From an uncultured Chlorobiota bacterium (lineage in GTDB: Bacteria; Bacteroidota; Bacteroidia; Bacteroidales; JAADGE01), in NCBI GenBank assembly GCA_947311265.1, contig CAMZKQ010000227.1, forward strand, positions 1 to 37,231: 37,231 bases of DNA. Direction: 5' to 3'. The translations under genes and the position numbers were made by a program. This document shows positions 7,787-16,791 of this stretch, piece after piece (the first letter of the stretch is position 1; the number at the start of each line of letters is the position of its first letter). Below the pieces are notes generated by a model. The model was not told the DNA's origin and searched no databases. It saw only the letters and a list, made by a program, of their open reading frames with translations.

Positions 7787-8368
7787 ATGCCCAAAACAAC
7801 GACTAGAATAAACTTCAGCTCTTTATGGATTCGTTTTTTGATTTCGAGCTTGGTTCTTTTTATCTCGTTTATCGTCTTTTACTATGTACTCCGAGAAATT
7901 AAATTTATCAACGATTTATATGTTGATGTGTTAAACCACTTTGCAACATTTCTATTAACTAGCTCCCAAACATTTACCGAACTATTTGGTTTTGAAGTAA
8001 CTATATACGGAAAAACCATCAGAATTATAGATGGGCTAAAGGCACATGGTGTATATTTAGACCGTGGTTGTATGGGGCGAAATGTAATGCTTGGCTTTAT
8101 AGGCTTTATTATAGCTTTCCCGGGTAAAATAAAAGACAAATTTTGGTACATACCGTTAGGCCTAATCATTTTAATTTTTGTTAATATCCTCAGGATTTCG
8201 GGTCTAGCAATAGTTGCATACTGTTGCCCAGAATATAGTGATGTAAACCATCATATTATTTTTAAATATACTGCATGGGCGGTAATTTTAATTCTCTGGA
8301 TAATCTGGATAAACAAATTTAGCCCTGTAAAGCTAAAAAAATCAAAAGATAAAATGCCGATAGATTAA
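7787..8368 (+). CDS. exosortase/archaeosortase family transpeptidase-like membrane protein
   Basis: The 193-residue integral membrane protein has about five to six transmembrane segments and the three conserved residues of the family: Cys95 in DRGCMGRN, Arg136 in NILRISGLA and His155/156 in NHHIIFKYTAW. Family members cleave C-terminal sorting signals (PEP-CTERM and relatives) at the inner membrane and may join the cargo to an acceptor. It is at the short end of the family and lacks the extra C-terminal EpsI domain. It lies 21 nt downstream of the PID-CTERM precursor gene, so it is probably dedicated to that single substrate. No other CTERM protein is in the window. It converges on the next gene with 22 bp between stops. 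Confidence 0.88.
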   Translation: MPKTTTRINFSSLWIRFLISSLVLFISFIVFYYVLREIKFINDLYVDVLNHFATFLLTSSQTFTELFGFEVTIYGKTIRIIDGLKAHGVYLDRGCMGRNVMLGFIGFIIAFPGKIKDKFWYIPLGLIILIFVNILRISGLAIVAYCCPEYSDVNHHIIFKYTAWAVILILWIIWINKFSPVKLKKSKDKMPID

Positions 8369-8390
8369 CTCCCCTTTTACTAGATACCTG

Positions 8391-9146
8391 CTATTTAAAA
8401 AATTGCATACTTCCTCTTCCACACGAGGCATTGCCCCAAAAGCCGAAGAAATAATTTATTTCCAAAAGTATTTGGGCTGAAAACGGATTTGTTGTTTCCG
8501 ATAATTGGTAGGCAGGTGCATAAACGCCATCGTTTAAGATCGAAAATGATTTATCTGGGGTAAAATCGCTTAAAGAGTAATTTAACCTTGCCCCCAATTT
8601 CCCAGAAACCCGCTCTGTATGGAAGATTGAAATCCCTGCACCTAGCATTATACTTGTGAACTGGCTAGCATACTGTGCTTGTAACTTTTCAATCGTTAAA
8701 AACTCGGTGGCCTGAATTGAGTTGGTTAGGGTTGCCGATTTTAACATCGAAATTTTAGGCCCTACTTCAAAATATCCGCCATATTCAGAGGTATATCTGA
8801 AAAAGAAGAGAATCTCAGTCGATTTCATATCCATTTTTTTTGTGTAAGAAGCCCCCCCAGCAGCAATATCGTAATTTTGCCCAAATTTAGAATACAGCCC
8901 CTCTGCCCCAAAGCCAATATTATCGCCAACTGTAATGGTGAAGCGGCTACCCAAAAAGTAACTTGGCGTAAAAACATCTAGATTTACATTTTTGTCGGTC
9001 TGGTAATCTTTATTGTATAGAATAGAGTTGCCACCGCCAGCTTTTACCGAAAGGCTAAGCCATTTTATAGTACTGCCTCGTCGGTGCTGGGCAAAAATAT
9101 TGCCCGAGAAAATGAGTAATGCAAGTATTATTATAATTTTTTTCAT
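8391..9146 (-). CDS. outer-membrane beta-barrel protein, function unknown
   Basis: The 251-residue protein has a signal peptide (MKKIIIILALLIFSGNIFAQ) followed by alternating amphipathic strands rich in aromatic and Gly residues (FFRYTSEYGGYFEVGPKISM, LGARLNYSLSDF, SAQILLEINYFFGF), as in the small PF13568-like barrels of Bacteroidota. The last strand is followed by an unusual ~12-residue tail with one Cys (NASCGRGSMQFFK) instead of ending on an aromatic strand residue. It lies 26 nt downstream of rlmH on the same strand and is probably co-transcribed. No specific transport role can be inferred. Confidence 0.75.
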   Translation of the reverse strand: MKKIIIILALLIFSGNIFAQHRRGSTIKWLSLSVKAGGGNSILYNKDYQTDKNVNLDVFTPSYFLGSRFTITVGDNIGFGAEGLYSKFGQNYDIAAGGASYTKKMDMKSTEILFFFRYTSEYGGYFEVGPKISMLKSATLTNSIQATEFLTIEKLQAQYASQFTSIMLGAGISIFHTERVSGKLGARLNYSLSDFTPDKSFSILNDGVYAPAYQLSETTNPFSAQILLEINYFFGFWGNASCGRGSMQFFK

Positions 9147-9172
9147 GTTTCAGTTTTTAAGTTATTGCTAAT

Positions 9173-9646
9173 TTATTCATTGTGGTAAGGTTCGTTGTTG
9201 ATGATTGTAAATGCCCTATAGAGTTGCTCCATAAAAACAAGCCGGATTAGCTGGTGCGAATAAGTCATTTTAGATAAGGCAATTTTACCTTCTGCTCGGG
9301 CATATACATCGGCAGAAAAGCCAAATGCACCGCCCACTAAAAAACCAAGTTCCTTGGTTGAGCTTATCATTTTATTTTCTATAAATTTTGAAAATTGGAC
9401 TGACGAAAATGCTTTACCTCGCTCATCAAGCAAAAATAATTTGCATTGTTTTGGGATTTTAGCCAAAATCAGTTGCCCTTCTTTCTTTTTATATTCTTGT
9501 GCAGATAGTTTTTTCGTGTTTTTTAAACCCTGAATTATTAGCACCTTAAAGCGGATATATTTAGCAATTCGTTTTTCAAAAATCGCCATGCCTTGTTCGG
9601 CATACGAAAATGCAGTTTTTCCTGTAAGAAACAAAGTTATTGTCAT
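9173..9646 (-). CDS. rlmH: 23S rRNA (pseudouridine1915-N3)-methyltransferase RlmH
   Basis: At 157 residues the protein matches the usual RlmH length. It shows the SPOUT-fold landmarks: FLLDERGKAFSSVQFSKFIE (~82-101), the knot region GFLVGGAFGFS, and the C-terminal SKMTYSHQLIRLVFMEQLYRA with ending NNEPYHNE, which is diagnostic for this family. RlmH methylates pseudouridine 1915 of helix 69 in the assembled 70S ribosome, using SAM. It precedes a beta-barrel gene by 26 nt. The start ATG at 9646 agrees with the family start (MTITLFLTGKT). Confidence 0.95.
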   Translation of the reverse strand: MTITLFLTGKTAFSYAEQGMAIFEKRIAKYIRFKVLIIQGLKNTKKLSAQEYKKKEGQLILAKIPKQCKLFLLDERGKAFSSVQFSKFIENKMISSTKELGFLVGGAFGFSADVYARAEGKIALSKMTYSHQLIRLVFMEQLYRAFTIINNEPYHNE

Positions 9647-9700
9647 TATAAATATAGTGGGTTAGCCCTAATTATCTACTTTTCTATTGAAACTCAAAGG

Positions 9701-9814
9701 TACTGGAAAAAATGAAAAATAAAAAGTATTTTTTTTTCGGTTTACATACTGGAAAAAATAGCTTTAAAAATGTTCGTTATATTTTCCAAAAAATATAAAT
9801 AATATGGAAAAAAT
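9701..9814. repeat. short repeated motif TGGAAAAAAT in the rlmH-DUF4783 divergent region
   Basis: TACTGGAAAAAAT occurs at 9701-9713 and 9747-9759. TATGGAAAAAAT follows at 9803-9814, and the inverted ATTTTCCA at 9781-9788. The copies lie in the 300-bp divergent spacer 9647-9946 and could be binding sites for one regulator, or chance in A-rich DNA. Nothing else is visible in that gap. Confidence 0.35.
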
Positions 9815-9946
9815 AAAGAACTAGCCTTTTTGCAAAAAGTGTCTGCGTTATTACTGGAGCAGTTTTTGTAAACTTAATAGTTGTAATGCCCTGCTAAATT
9901 TACTATTAAAGTAAACAACTAAGCAGAAATATCAAAATTACTAATA

Positions 9947-10348
9947 ATGAGAAACTTAATTATCATATTTACATTTTTATTTTTATCTATTTCCATGCCA
10001 TTAGTTTTTGGCAATTTGGCTATAGTAAAAGTAGAGAGTATTGAATCTGCATTTAAAAATGGCGATTCGAAACAGCTTGCAAGCTATTTTAATGCTAATG
10101 TAAAAATAGAGCTTCCGAGCCGTAGCAAGATATACAGTAGCCAGCAGGCTAAACTTATTCTAGAGCAGTTCTTTGCCAAGAATAAACCAATCGGTTTCAA
10201 AGTTCAAAACGAAAGGCAGTACAAAGGGACGAAAAAGGTAATAGGGCAATTGACTGCCGTTAGTCAGTCTTACCGAGTTGTTTATTCAGTGGATACTGAA
10301 AGGAATATTATAAATAGTATAAAATTAGAAAAACAGACACTTAAATAA
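9947..10348 (+). CDS. DUF4783 family periplasmic protein
   Basis: The 133-residue protein has a signal peptide (MRNLIIIFTFLFLSISMPLVFG) and the DUF4783 pattern: IESAFKNGDSKQLASYFNANVKIELP, then the QAKLILEQFFAKNKP helix and a strand ending YRVVYSV. The family is restricted to Bacteroidota and looks like a small NTF2-like cone fold; no function is established. It often lies near rlmH in this phylum, as here, though on the opposite strand. It converges on mscS with 33 bp between stops. Confidence 0.85.
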   Translation: MRNLIIIFTFLFLSISMPLVFGNLAIVKVESIESAFKNGDSKQLASYFNANVKIELPSRSKIYSSQQAKLILEQFFAKNKPIGFKVQNERQYKGTKKVIGQLTAVSQSYRVVYSVDTERNIINSIKLEKQTLK

Positions 10349-10381
10349 ATTAGAGCAATCCCTTTGCTTAGTTGTCTATTT

Positions 10382-11686
10382 TCAGTGTTTTATATACACG
10401 TCCCTTTGTGGGAAAGGAATACTTATTTGGTTCTCTCTAAATTTTTCATCAATCATAAAACGCAAATCGCTTTGTATGGTGGGTACTTCAAAGTTTTTTC
10501 GGGTCCAGAAAAAGAGCTGAAAATCTAAGGAGGAGTTACCAAAGTTATTAAAGCGAACAAATGGCAGTGGTTTTTTAGAGACCTTAGAATGTGCTAAGGC
10601 ACATTCTAAAAGTGATGCCTTTACAAGCTGAATATCAGAGCCATATGCAACGCCAACATCTACTTTAAAGCGTGTATTTTCATCGTAGTTACTCATGTTT
10701 ATAACTGGCTCGGAAGTAAATTTGGAGTTGGGTATAATCATACGCACATGGTCTCGGGTGAGTATTGTTGTGGTTCTTATGCCCGATTTTACAACTTTCC
10801 CAACGACTCCTCCAACATCTACAACATCACTAACTTTGAGGGTGCGTTCAATCAGCAAGATGAAACCAGATGCAATATCGCTAAAGATTTTCTGAATCCC
10901 AGAACCTAATCCAACTAACAGGGCTGCTGAACCTGCCAATAATATAGATAGTTTAAATCCTGCACCTTCTAGGGTGGTAATAATGGCGAGTATCCAAAGG
11001 ATATATTTTGCCACTTGAAATAGGGCTGCACTTGTGCCTAAATCAAGGTGTTCTTTTTCAATTTGCCGCCGTAAGAATCGCTTAAGCCCCACCAAAACTA
11101 AGGCAGTTATTGCGATTACGGTGAACATATAAAAGAAGTCTGAAATAGTAACATCAACCTTTTTTATACGAAAGATGCTAAACTCTACCACTTTTTGGTA
11201 ATCGGCAAATATGGCACGGAGGGTAATTATAATAAAAATTAGCCAGCCTAGTAATATAAATACTAAAGGGGAGGCTTTTACATGATTGCCTCGCTCTTTG
11301 TTTTTCCCTACAAAAATAATTCTAATGTATTTTTCAAAAATTACTGCTGCGGCAAATGCTGCTCCTATGGTAAAAATATCAAAGGAGGTAATTTCAAACC
11401 CAAAGCCTTTAAAAAATTCAATATTCCAAAAATCAACTACAGAAAGTGAAAAAATAGCTATCCCGATTAACGACCACAAGAAAATTATAATATTGCTGTA
11501 CAGGAAATGTACAAACCCTTTATTTTCTTTGTTCTTTGTTAGTAGCCTGTAAATTATCTTTTTTGCACGCAACTGAAAATAAAATCCAAAAGCAATAGTT
11601 AGTAATAAAAGCCCTAATTCCATAAGGTTTATACTGATGTACTTATTTTCGATAAGGGATAGGTTTAAAAACTGAAAAAAGGTCAT
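10382..11686 (-). CDS. MscS family mechanosensitive ion channel
   Basis: The 434-residue protein has about five to six N-terminal membrane segments, then the MscS pore helix and beta domain: AGSAALLVGLGSGIQKIFSD (alternating Gly/Ala packing as in TM3), GFILLIERTLKVSDVVDVGG, VVKSGIRTTTILTRDHVRMIIPNSKF and the FNNFGNSSLDFQLFFW sheet. Such channels open on membrane tension to release solutes on hypo-osmotic shock. It is longer at the N-terminus than E. coli MscS and resembles the larger mid-size paralogues. It ends with TGA, which shows that TGA is a normal stop in this genome. It is separated from the upstream Na/Pi gene by a terminator, so it has its own transcript. Confidence 0.9.
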   Translation of the reverse strand: MTFFQFLNLSLIENKYISINLMELGLLLLTIAFGFYFQLRAKKIIYRLLTKNKENKGFVHFLYSNIIIFLWSLIGIAIFSLSVVDFWNIEFFKGFGFEITSFDIFTIGAAFAAAVIFEKYIRIIFVGKNKERGNHVKASPLVFILLGWLIFIIITLRAIFADYQKVVEFSIFRIKKVDVTISDFFYMFTVIAITALVLVGLKRFLRRQIEKEHLDLGTSAALFQVAKYILWILAIITTLEGAGFKLSILLAGSAALLVGLGSGIQKIFSDIASGFILLIERTLKVSDVVDVGGVVGKVVKSGIRTTTILTRDHVRMIIPNSKFTSEPVINMSNYDENTRFKVDVGVAYGSDIQLVKASLLECALAHSKVSKKPLPFVRFNNFGNSSLDFQLFFWTRKNFEVPTIQSDLRFMIDEKFRENQISIPFPQRDVYIKH

Positions 11687-11742
11687 GACTATGATTTTAT
11701 TCGACTATTTTTGACATTTGAAAAGTACAATAAATATTATTC

Positions 11743-11780
11743 CTTGCAAAAAAAACGAGCTACTTTTACAGTAACTCGTT
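11743..11780 (-). terminator. rho-independent terminator downstream of the Na/Pi cotransporter gene
   Basis: The stem AACGAGCTAC (11754-11763) / GTAACTCGTT (11771-11780), with one mismatched pair, is followed on the minus strand by a run of T. It lies 21 nt past the restored stop of the Na/Pi gene at 11801, which supports that stop as the true end. Confidence 0.7.
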
Positions 11781-11800
11781 AAAATTAAGGGGTTACACCT

Positions 11801-13488
11801 TTAATTTTTTGCACTTTGTATCGACTGTGTTATATTAATAATGCTATCGCCTAGGGCTTCGCAAACGGAGTAGATTTCGGAATACACTAAGCCAACTTTA
11901 AATTTATATTTCTTCTCTTTGATGCTATTAAGGTGTTCTGAGCGGAGCTTGTTGCGCAACGTATTTATTTGTTTTCAATTTCGTGTGCTTCAACATCATT
12001 CACCTCGCTATATTCGTTGGAGAGGTTTTTATTCATTTCGATAAGTGCTTTATCTACCAGGGAAAACATTTTCTTTAAGTTCTCTTCAATTTCGGGGGTA
12101 AATTTAATTTTACCTGTAAATTTTTGCATATAAACACGCCCTAAGTTGTAGCAGGAGTCTGCAATACTTTCAATGTCATCAATTAATTCGAGCATAGCTC
12201 GAACTCTATGTGTGCCAAGCGTGCTTAATCTAGACTCCGAAACTTTGGTAAGGAACTCTGCAATTTCCTCTTCCATACGGTCAGAAATATCTTCGTATTT
12301 AGATATTTTTGCATACCATTTTTCAATTTCTTTTGAACTTTTTGTTTCGCTCATTTGCTTTACAAACTCGAACATACCCGATGCACGCAGCCCATAAACT
12401 GCAATTTCGTTTCTGGCTTGCAGAAGTGCAATTTCGGAAGTCGAAACCATGCCTGTACGGATATGTTGCAAGCGAAAATCCTCATCGGCATCTTTTTCAG
12501 GGACTAGTTTTGTAACCACCTTTACAATAAATGGGGCAAACCAAGCTAAAATAAGGACATTCATAACATTAAATGCAGTATGGAAAATAGATAATGCAAC
12601 TGGTACTGCAGCTTTTTCTAGTAATGGAGATTTGCCTTCCATTTCTACTACAATATTATCGATTAAATGTATTGTGGGGTAAAATAAAATAAGAATCCAG
12701 ATTACGCCAAAGAGATTAAATATAAGGTGTGCCCTAGCCGCTCGCTTGGCAGAAGTATTGGCCACTATGGCAGCTAAATTGGCAGTAATAGTTGTGCCGA
12801 TATTTTCGCCCAAAACCATGGCTGCCGCCATATCAAAGGGGATTAAGCCTTGCACACAAAGCACAAGTGTAAGTGCCATTGTTGCACTGGACGATTGTAT
12901 AACAACAGTAAGTACAGTACCCACCATCATAAATATGATAAGCGAGAAGTAACCCAAGTGAGTATAGTTACTTAAAAAATCAAGAATTTCTGGATTGTGT
13001 TTTATGTCGGGGACTGATTCTTTTAGGAATTGTAAGCCTATAAACAGGAGCGAAAAGCCAATAATAAATTCGCCCCACGATTTTCGCTTTGTGTTTTTTG
13101 AAAAAAGTAATGGAAAACCCAGCCCTATTATTGGCAAAGCCAAGGCACTCATTTTTACTTTAAAACCAAGTATTGATATTAGCCAAGCAGTAACTGTTGT
13201 ACCAATATTTGCCCCCATTATTACACCTACCGACTCTGTAAGCGAGAGCAAACCAGCATTTACAAAACTAACTACCATTACTGTGGTTGCAGATGAGGAC
13301 TGTATTACGGCAGTTATTAGCACCCCAGTAAAAATGCCCTTTACACGGTTCGATGTCATGGCAGCAAGAATACTACGCATTTTTTCGCCAGCCACTTTTT
13401 GTAGTGCCTCGCTCATTAATTTCATTCCGTATAGGAAAACTCCTAGTGAGCCAAGGAGCTTTAAAAAATCTGTAAATCCGTATTCCAT
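11801..13488 (-). CDS. Na/Pi cotransporter family protein with PhoU-like tail (C-terminus frameshifted)
   Basis: The open frame 13488-11965 gives 507 residues. It has two NptA-type halves, each with the signature QSSSAT (~residues 62 and 198), eight or so membrane segments, and a cytoplasmic PhoU-like helical domain from ~residue 350. The family imports phosphate with Na+. The frame stops at DVEAHEIENK, but the next frame continues it directly with NTLRNKLRSEHLNSIKEKKY...GDSIINITQSIQSAKN and ends at 11801. One missing base in the A-rich run near 11965-11970 (AACAAATAAATACG instead of AACAAAATAAATACG) explains the break. Loss of ~55 residues of PhoU-like tail would probably not stop transport. 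A sequence error is plausible. A terminator follows at the restored end. The 333-bp gap 13489-13821 upstream shows no gene, only short palindromes (13627-13638, 13676-13690). Confidence 0.85.
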
Positions 13489-13821
13489 TTTACTTGCTCA
13501 ATACTATTAGTTAATAAAAATTTACTCTAAGTCTAAATTATTGTTATCACAAAACTAAAATTATTATCCCCTCTTTTTATAAAAAACAAGTTAAATTAAT
13601 GTTAAGGTTTTAAGCTATTTTTCACCCCTAAATTTAGGTCTTCTTTATTCTGTTTTTTTAGCTTAATGATAATCTCTACAGCTACTGTAGAAGATATAAA
13701 AGCAATGTTTTAGCCCTTCAATTTTCTCTGCCAAGTATAGAATAGCTCTATAAAAAGCAGTCTAAAATAAAAATCTATAGAAAGGCTTATAAAATTTGAT
13801 AAAAAAAGCTACATTTGTTAA

Positions 13822-14577
13822 ATGGAAGCATTGAGCAAAAATAAAGTTAAATTTATTAACTCCCTAAAAATAAAAAAATACAGAAGCAAAAACAACGCTT
13901 TTGTTGCCGAAGGGGAAAAAATAATTTTAGATATTATAAAATCAAATGCCCAATTATTAACCCTCCTTTCCTCCGATATTTCTTTTTTAGAATTAGCTAT
14001 ATTTAAAGGTGTAGAAAAATTTAAAATATCCGCACAAGAAATGAGAAAAATAAGTAGCTTAAAAACAGTAACTTCTAGCCTTGCCATTTTTCAAATGCCT
14101 GAAAAAATAGAATTTAGACCCACACAAAATAACTCAGCCACTATTTTTTGCGACGGTATTCAAAACCCCGGAAATTTGGGTACAATTATTCGTACTGCCG
14201 ACTGGTTCGGGATACAAAACATAGTCTGTAGCAATAAATCTGCCGATTTATACAACCCAAAAACCATACAATCTACAATGGGAGCAATTACTCGGGTAAA
14301 CATATCCTACCAAGATAGCAGCACTTTTTTTGAGCATTTGCAACAAGAAAACATAAGCTCCTTTGGAGCTTTTCTCTACGGAGAAACAATCTATGATATA
14401 AAATTCCCAAAATCGGCAGTACTAGTTATTGGCAACGAAGGAAAAGGCATATCAAAAGAAGTGGAGAAATATATTACTAAAAAAATAACAATTCCGAAAT
14501 TTGGAAATAAGGCAGAATCCTTAAACGCAGCCATAGCTGCAGGGATTATAATGTCGGAATACAAACGCCAATTTTAA
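13822..14577 (+). CDS. SpoU/TrmH family RNA 2'-O-ribose methyltransferase
   Basis: The 251-residue protein has an N-terminal RNA-binding substrate domain (KYRSKNNAFVAEGEKIILDI, residues ~18-37) and a C-terminal SPOUT domain with all three motifs: DGIQNPGNLGTIIRTADWFG (motif 1), VLVIGNEGKGIS (motif 2) and AESLNAAIAAGIIMSEY (motif 3). Such enzymes methylate 2'-OH of rRNA or tRNA with SAM; the target (for example RlmB-like or TsnR-like) cannot be assigned from sequence. TACATTTG, a -7-like element, lies at 13810-13817, only 4 nt before the ATG, so the mRNA may be leaderless. The lipoprotein gene follows after 39 nt. Confidence 0.92.
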   Translation: MEALSKNKVKFINSLKIKKYRSKNNAFVAEGEKIILDIIKSNAQLLTLLSSDISFLELAIFKGVEKFKISAQEMRKISSLKTVTSSLAIFQMPEKIEFRPTQNNSATIFCDGIQNPGNLGTIIRTADWFGIQNIVCSNKSADLYNPKTIQSTMGAITRVNISYQDSSTFFEHLQQENISSFGAFLYGETIYDIKFPKSAVLVIGNEGKGISKEVEKYITKKITIPKFGNKAESLNAAIAAGIIMSEYKRQF

Positions 14578-14616
14578 ATATACATTTACTTTTTAACCAG
14601 CTACAAAACCTCATTC

Positions 14617-15010
14617 ATGAAAAAACATATCCAAACAAATAGTAGTAACGCTCGTTTTAATAACCGCACTAGCCAGCTCTTGCAAATCGCCAGAACTGGT
14701 ATTTCCTATTGCCTCAAAGCAAATTGTAAAAGAGTACAAAAGCCACAAATGGCGGTCGAACCGGTGGTATAAAAATAAAGAACTAGAAATACAAGGTACG
14801 ATTAGCAATATTTACAAAAATAAACAAGGGCATTCTATCATTATCTTAGCAAAGCCAGAAGCCCCTTATGGCGTAAGCTGTACGGTAGAAAATCTAGAAA
14901 AACAAATAAAAAAGCCCTTGGTTAAAAACCAATTAATTACAGTACGAGGCATTTGCGTGGGCGTAGAAACCCACGTTGAACTAAAAAAATGTACGATTAT
15001 AAAAAAATAA
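14617..15010 (+). pseudogene. putative OB-fold lipoprotein (tRNA_anti-like), frameshifted at its start
   Basis: No start codon reaches the main frame, but that frame encodes a convincing lipoprotein: VVTLVLITALASSCKS (lipobox with Cys), then KEYKSHKWRSNRWYKNKELE, EIQGTISNIYKNKQGHSIII and a C-terminal KNQLITVRGICVGVE. This is the strand pattern of the OB-fold 'tRNA_anti-like' proteins of Bacteroidota. The ATG at 14617 is followed by six A; with five A it would read MKNISKQIVVTLVLITALASSCKS straight into the main frame. An extra A at 14620-14625 is therefore the simplest explanation. The stop is TAA at 15008-15010. The neighbouring T9SS gene starts 24 nt later. Confidence 0.7.
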
Positions 15011-15034
15011 GCACCTACAAAAAAGCCAATTATA

Positions 15035-16693
15035 ATGAAAAATATAACCCTACTAATAGCCAGCCTACTCCTTTTTTCCAACCTTAACTTTTCGCAAACC
15101 ACTAGAGGCGAAATTGCAATAGGAAATGGCAACCAACTTACCAGTTTGCCCATATATCCAGCATTTAATTTTTCGTACAGCCAAAGTATTTACCTGCAAT
15201 CCGAGCTTGGGGCAGCCAATACAATTTCAAAAATATGGTATCAATATGGAGGCATGCAGCTAGAAAACTCACGACAATGGACAATCTATATGGGGCATAC
15301 CCAAAAAACTCAATTCGATACCCAAAGCGATTGGATCGATGTAAACACCCTAACACCAGTATTTACAGGCACTTTCCCCAACCAACAAACAGCAGGCTGG
15401 ATAGAATTTGACATTTCAGACTTTAGCTACAACGGCAGCTCCAACCTAGTAATTGCAGTAGATGAGAATGCACCCAACGATGATTTTATTGCCGACAACT
15501 ATTTTATCTGCACCTCTCGCCCCTCCAACCGCAGCCTTTTAGATTATTCCGACTCCGACAATATTGACCCCGCCAGCCCACCAAGCAATTCCCTTTTAAA
15601 ATCCTCTACGCCTAATATAAAGCTATTTATGGGTGCTTACCCCCTTGTTGATACCCGAATTTCAGCACTAAGTTCCCCCACAGGTTATGCTTGGAGCTGG
15701 CTTGCAGGGGCGGAAGATATAACAATCCGACTAGAAAATAAAGGCCAAGTAAACCTCCTTTCCACTACCATAAACTGGTCGGTAAACGGCAACTCACAAA
15801 CGCCTTTCGAGTGGACAGGTAGCCTAGCACCAGAGGCCGCAGAAAATGTAACCATTGGCAATTTCGATTTTTCAGCTGCCAATAATTATACTATCCAAGC
15901 AGTATCTGTAAACAGCGAAGACGGCAACCCTGCCAACGATACCGCCACAACAATCTATAAAATCTTAAATGGTTTTACAACCAATTACAACGCTGGTTTC
16001 GAGGAGTTTACATTCCACTCTACACCTGAATTTTGGGAGTTAGAAACCCACTCCGTAGCATGGATGGTTGATGACCGGCTATCCCACTCGGGCGAAAACT
16101 GCTTACGCACTTTTTATAACGAAGATGCAACAACTGCTAAAGATGACTGGGCGTATTCCCCTTACATTAAGCTAGTTGGAGGAAGTAATTATTCTATTTC
16201 ATTTTGGCTAAGAGCCCTAGGTTATGATGGCGTACCAGAAGGACTCGAGTTTTTTGTCGGTAGCAGCCCAGCCTCTGCAAACATGACCAACAGCCTCTGG
16301 GCTGATGCCAATATTTCCACTACTGGCTGGGAACAAATTAGCACCAATTTTACCCCCACAGAAACAGGAAATTACATATTTGGCTGGCATGCCAATTCCA
16401 TTGCCAATGTCGATGATATATCAATCGACGATTTTTTAATCACAGGACAAACTGCCAAAACCGCATCGCTACCAGTATCAGAAATTAAAATTTACCCCAA
16501 CCCCACTTCAGAAAAAGTGCAAATACAGACTGCCACCCCTTGCCAACTTTCCATCACCAACCTTTTGGGGCAAGAGATTTATAAGGCTAAATTAGACAAC
16601 AAATTGTCAGTTATGTTAAAACAGCCGGGTGTATATCTTCTAAATTTCTCTACCCCAAATAGTGAAATTACAAAAAAACTGATTGTAAAATAA
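15035..16693 (+). CDS. T9SS-exported cell-surface protein with jelly-roll domains
   Basis: The 552-residue protein has a signal peptide (MKNITLLIASLLLFSNLNFSQ) and an N-terminal beta-sandwich (~25-190) of the type preceding adhesin modules in this phylum (SKIWYQYGGMQLENSRQWTIYMGHT). A CARDB-like strand region (~205-310) and a 'choice-of-anchor J'/cleaved-adhesin jelly roll (~315-470: FWELETHSVAWMVDD...DDISIDDFLITG) follow. The C-terminus is a type A T9SS sorting domain (IKIYPNPTSEKVQIQT...LTNLLGQEIY...KQPGVYLLNF...KKLIVK). It is probably surface-exposed or released; no catalytic residues are evident. The stop is at 16691-16693, 98 nt before prs. Confidence 0.88.
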   Translation: MKNITLLIASLLLFSNLNFSQTTRGEIAIGNGNQLTSLPIYPAFNFSYSQSIYLQSELGAANTISKIWYQYGGMQLENSRQWTIYMGHTQKTQFDTQSDWIDVNTLTPVFTGTFPNQQTAGWIEFDISDFSYNGSSNLVIAVDENAPNDDFIADNYFICTSRPSNRSLLDYSDSDNIDPASPPSNSLLKSSTPNIKLFMGAYPLVDTRISALSSPTGYAWSWLAGAEDITIRLENKGQVNLLSTTINWSVNGNSQTPFEWTGSLAPEAAENVTIGNFDFSAANNYTIQAVSVNSEDGNPANDTATTIYKILNGFTTNYNAGFEEFTFHSTPEFWELETHSVAWMVDDRLSHSGENCLRTFYNEDATTAKDDWAYSPYIKLVGGSNYSISFWLRALGYDGVPEGLEFFVGSSPASANMTNSLWADANISTTGWEQISTNFTPTETGNYIFGWHANSIANVDDISIDDFLITGQTAKTASLPVSEIKIYPNPTSEKVQIQTATPCQLSITNLLGQEIYKAKLDNKLSVMLKQPGVYLLNFSTPNSEITKKLIVK

Positions 16694-16752
16694 ACCGATT
16701 ATTATTTATCAAAAAAAGTAAAAAATAAATTTTAAGATGCGTATTTAAAAAC

Positions 16753-16760
16753 TATTTTTG
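16753..16760 (+). promoter_or_regulatory. predicted -7 element for prs
   Basis: TATTTTTG matches TAnnTTTG, 31 nt before the ATG at 16792. The -33 element is unclear. Confidence 0.45.
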
Positions 16761-16791
16761 TGTTTTCAATCACAAACTTTTTTTCTGATAA

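Noticed and set aside
12995..13510. 171-codon ORF antisense to the Na/Pi cotransporter
   Set aside because: Shadow of the membrane-protein codons; Thr/Val/Ser-rich without any domain.
14617..14630. Programmed -1 frameshift at the A6 run of the lipoprotein gene
   Set aside because: A AAA AAC is in the wrong phase to the ATG, the needed shift is +1, and it would happen at codon 3. An extra A is simpler.
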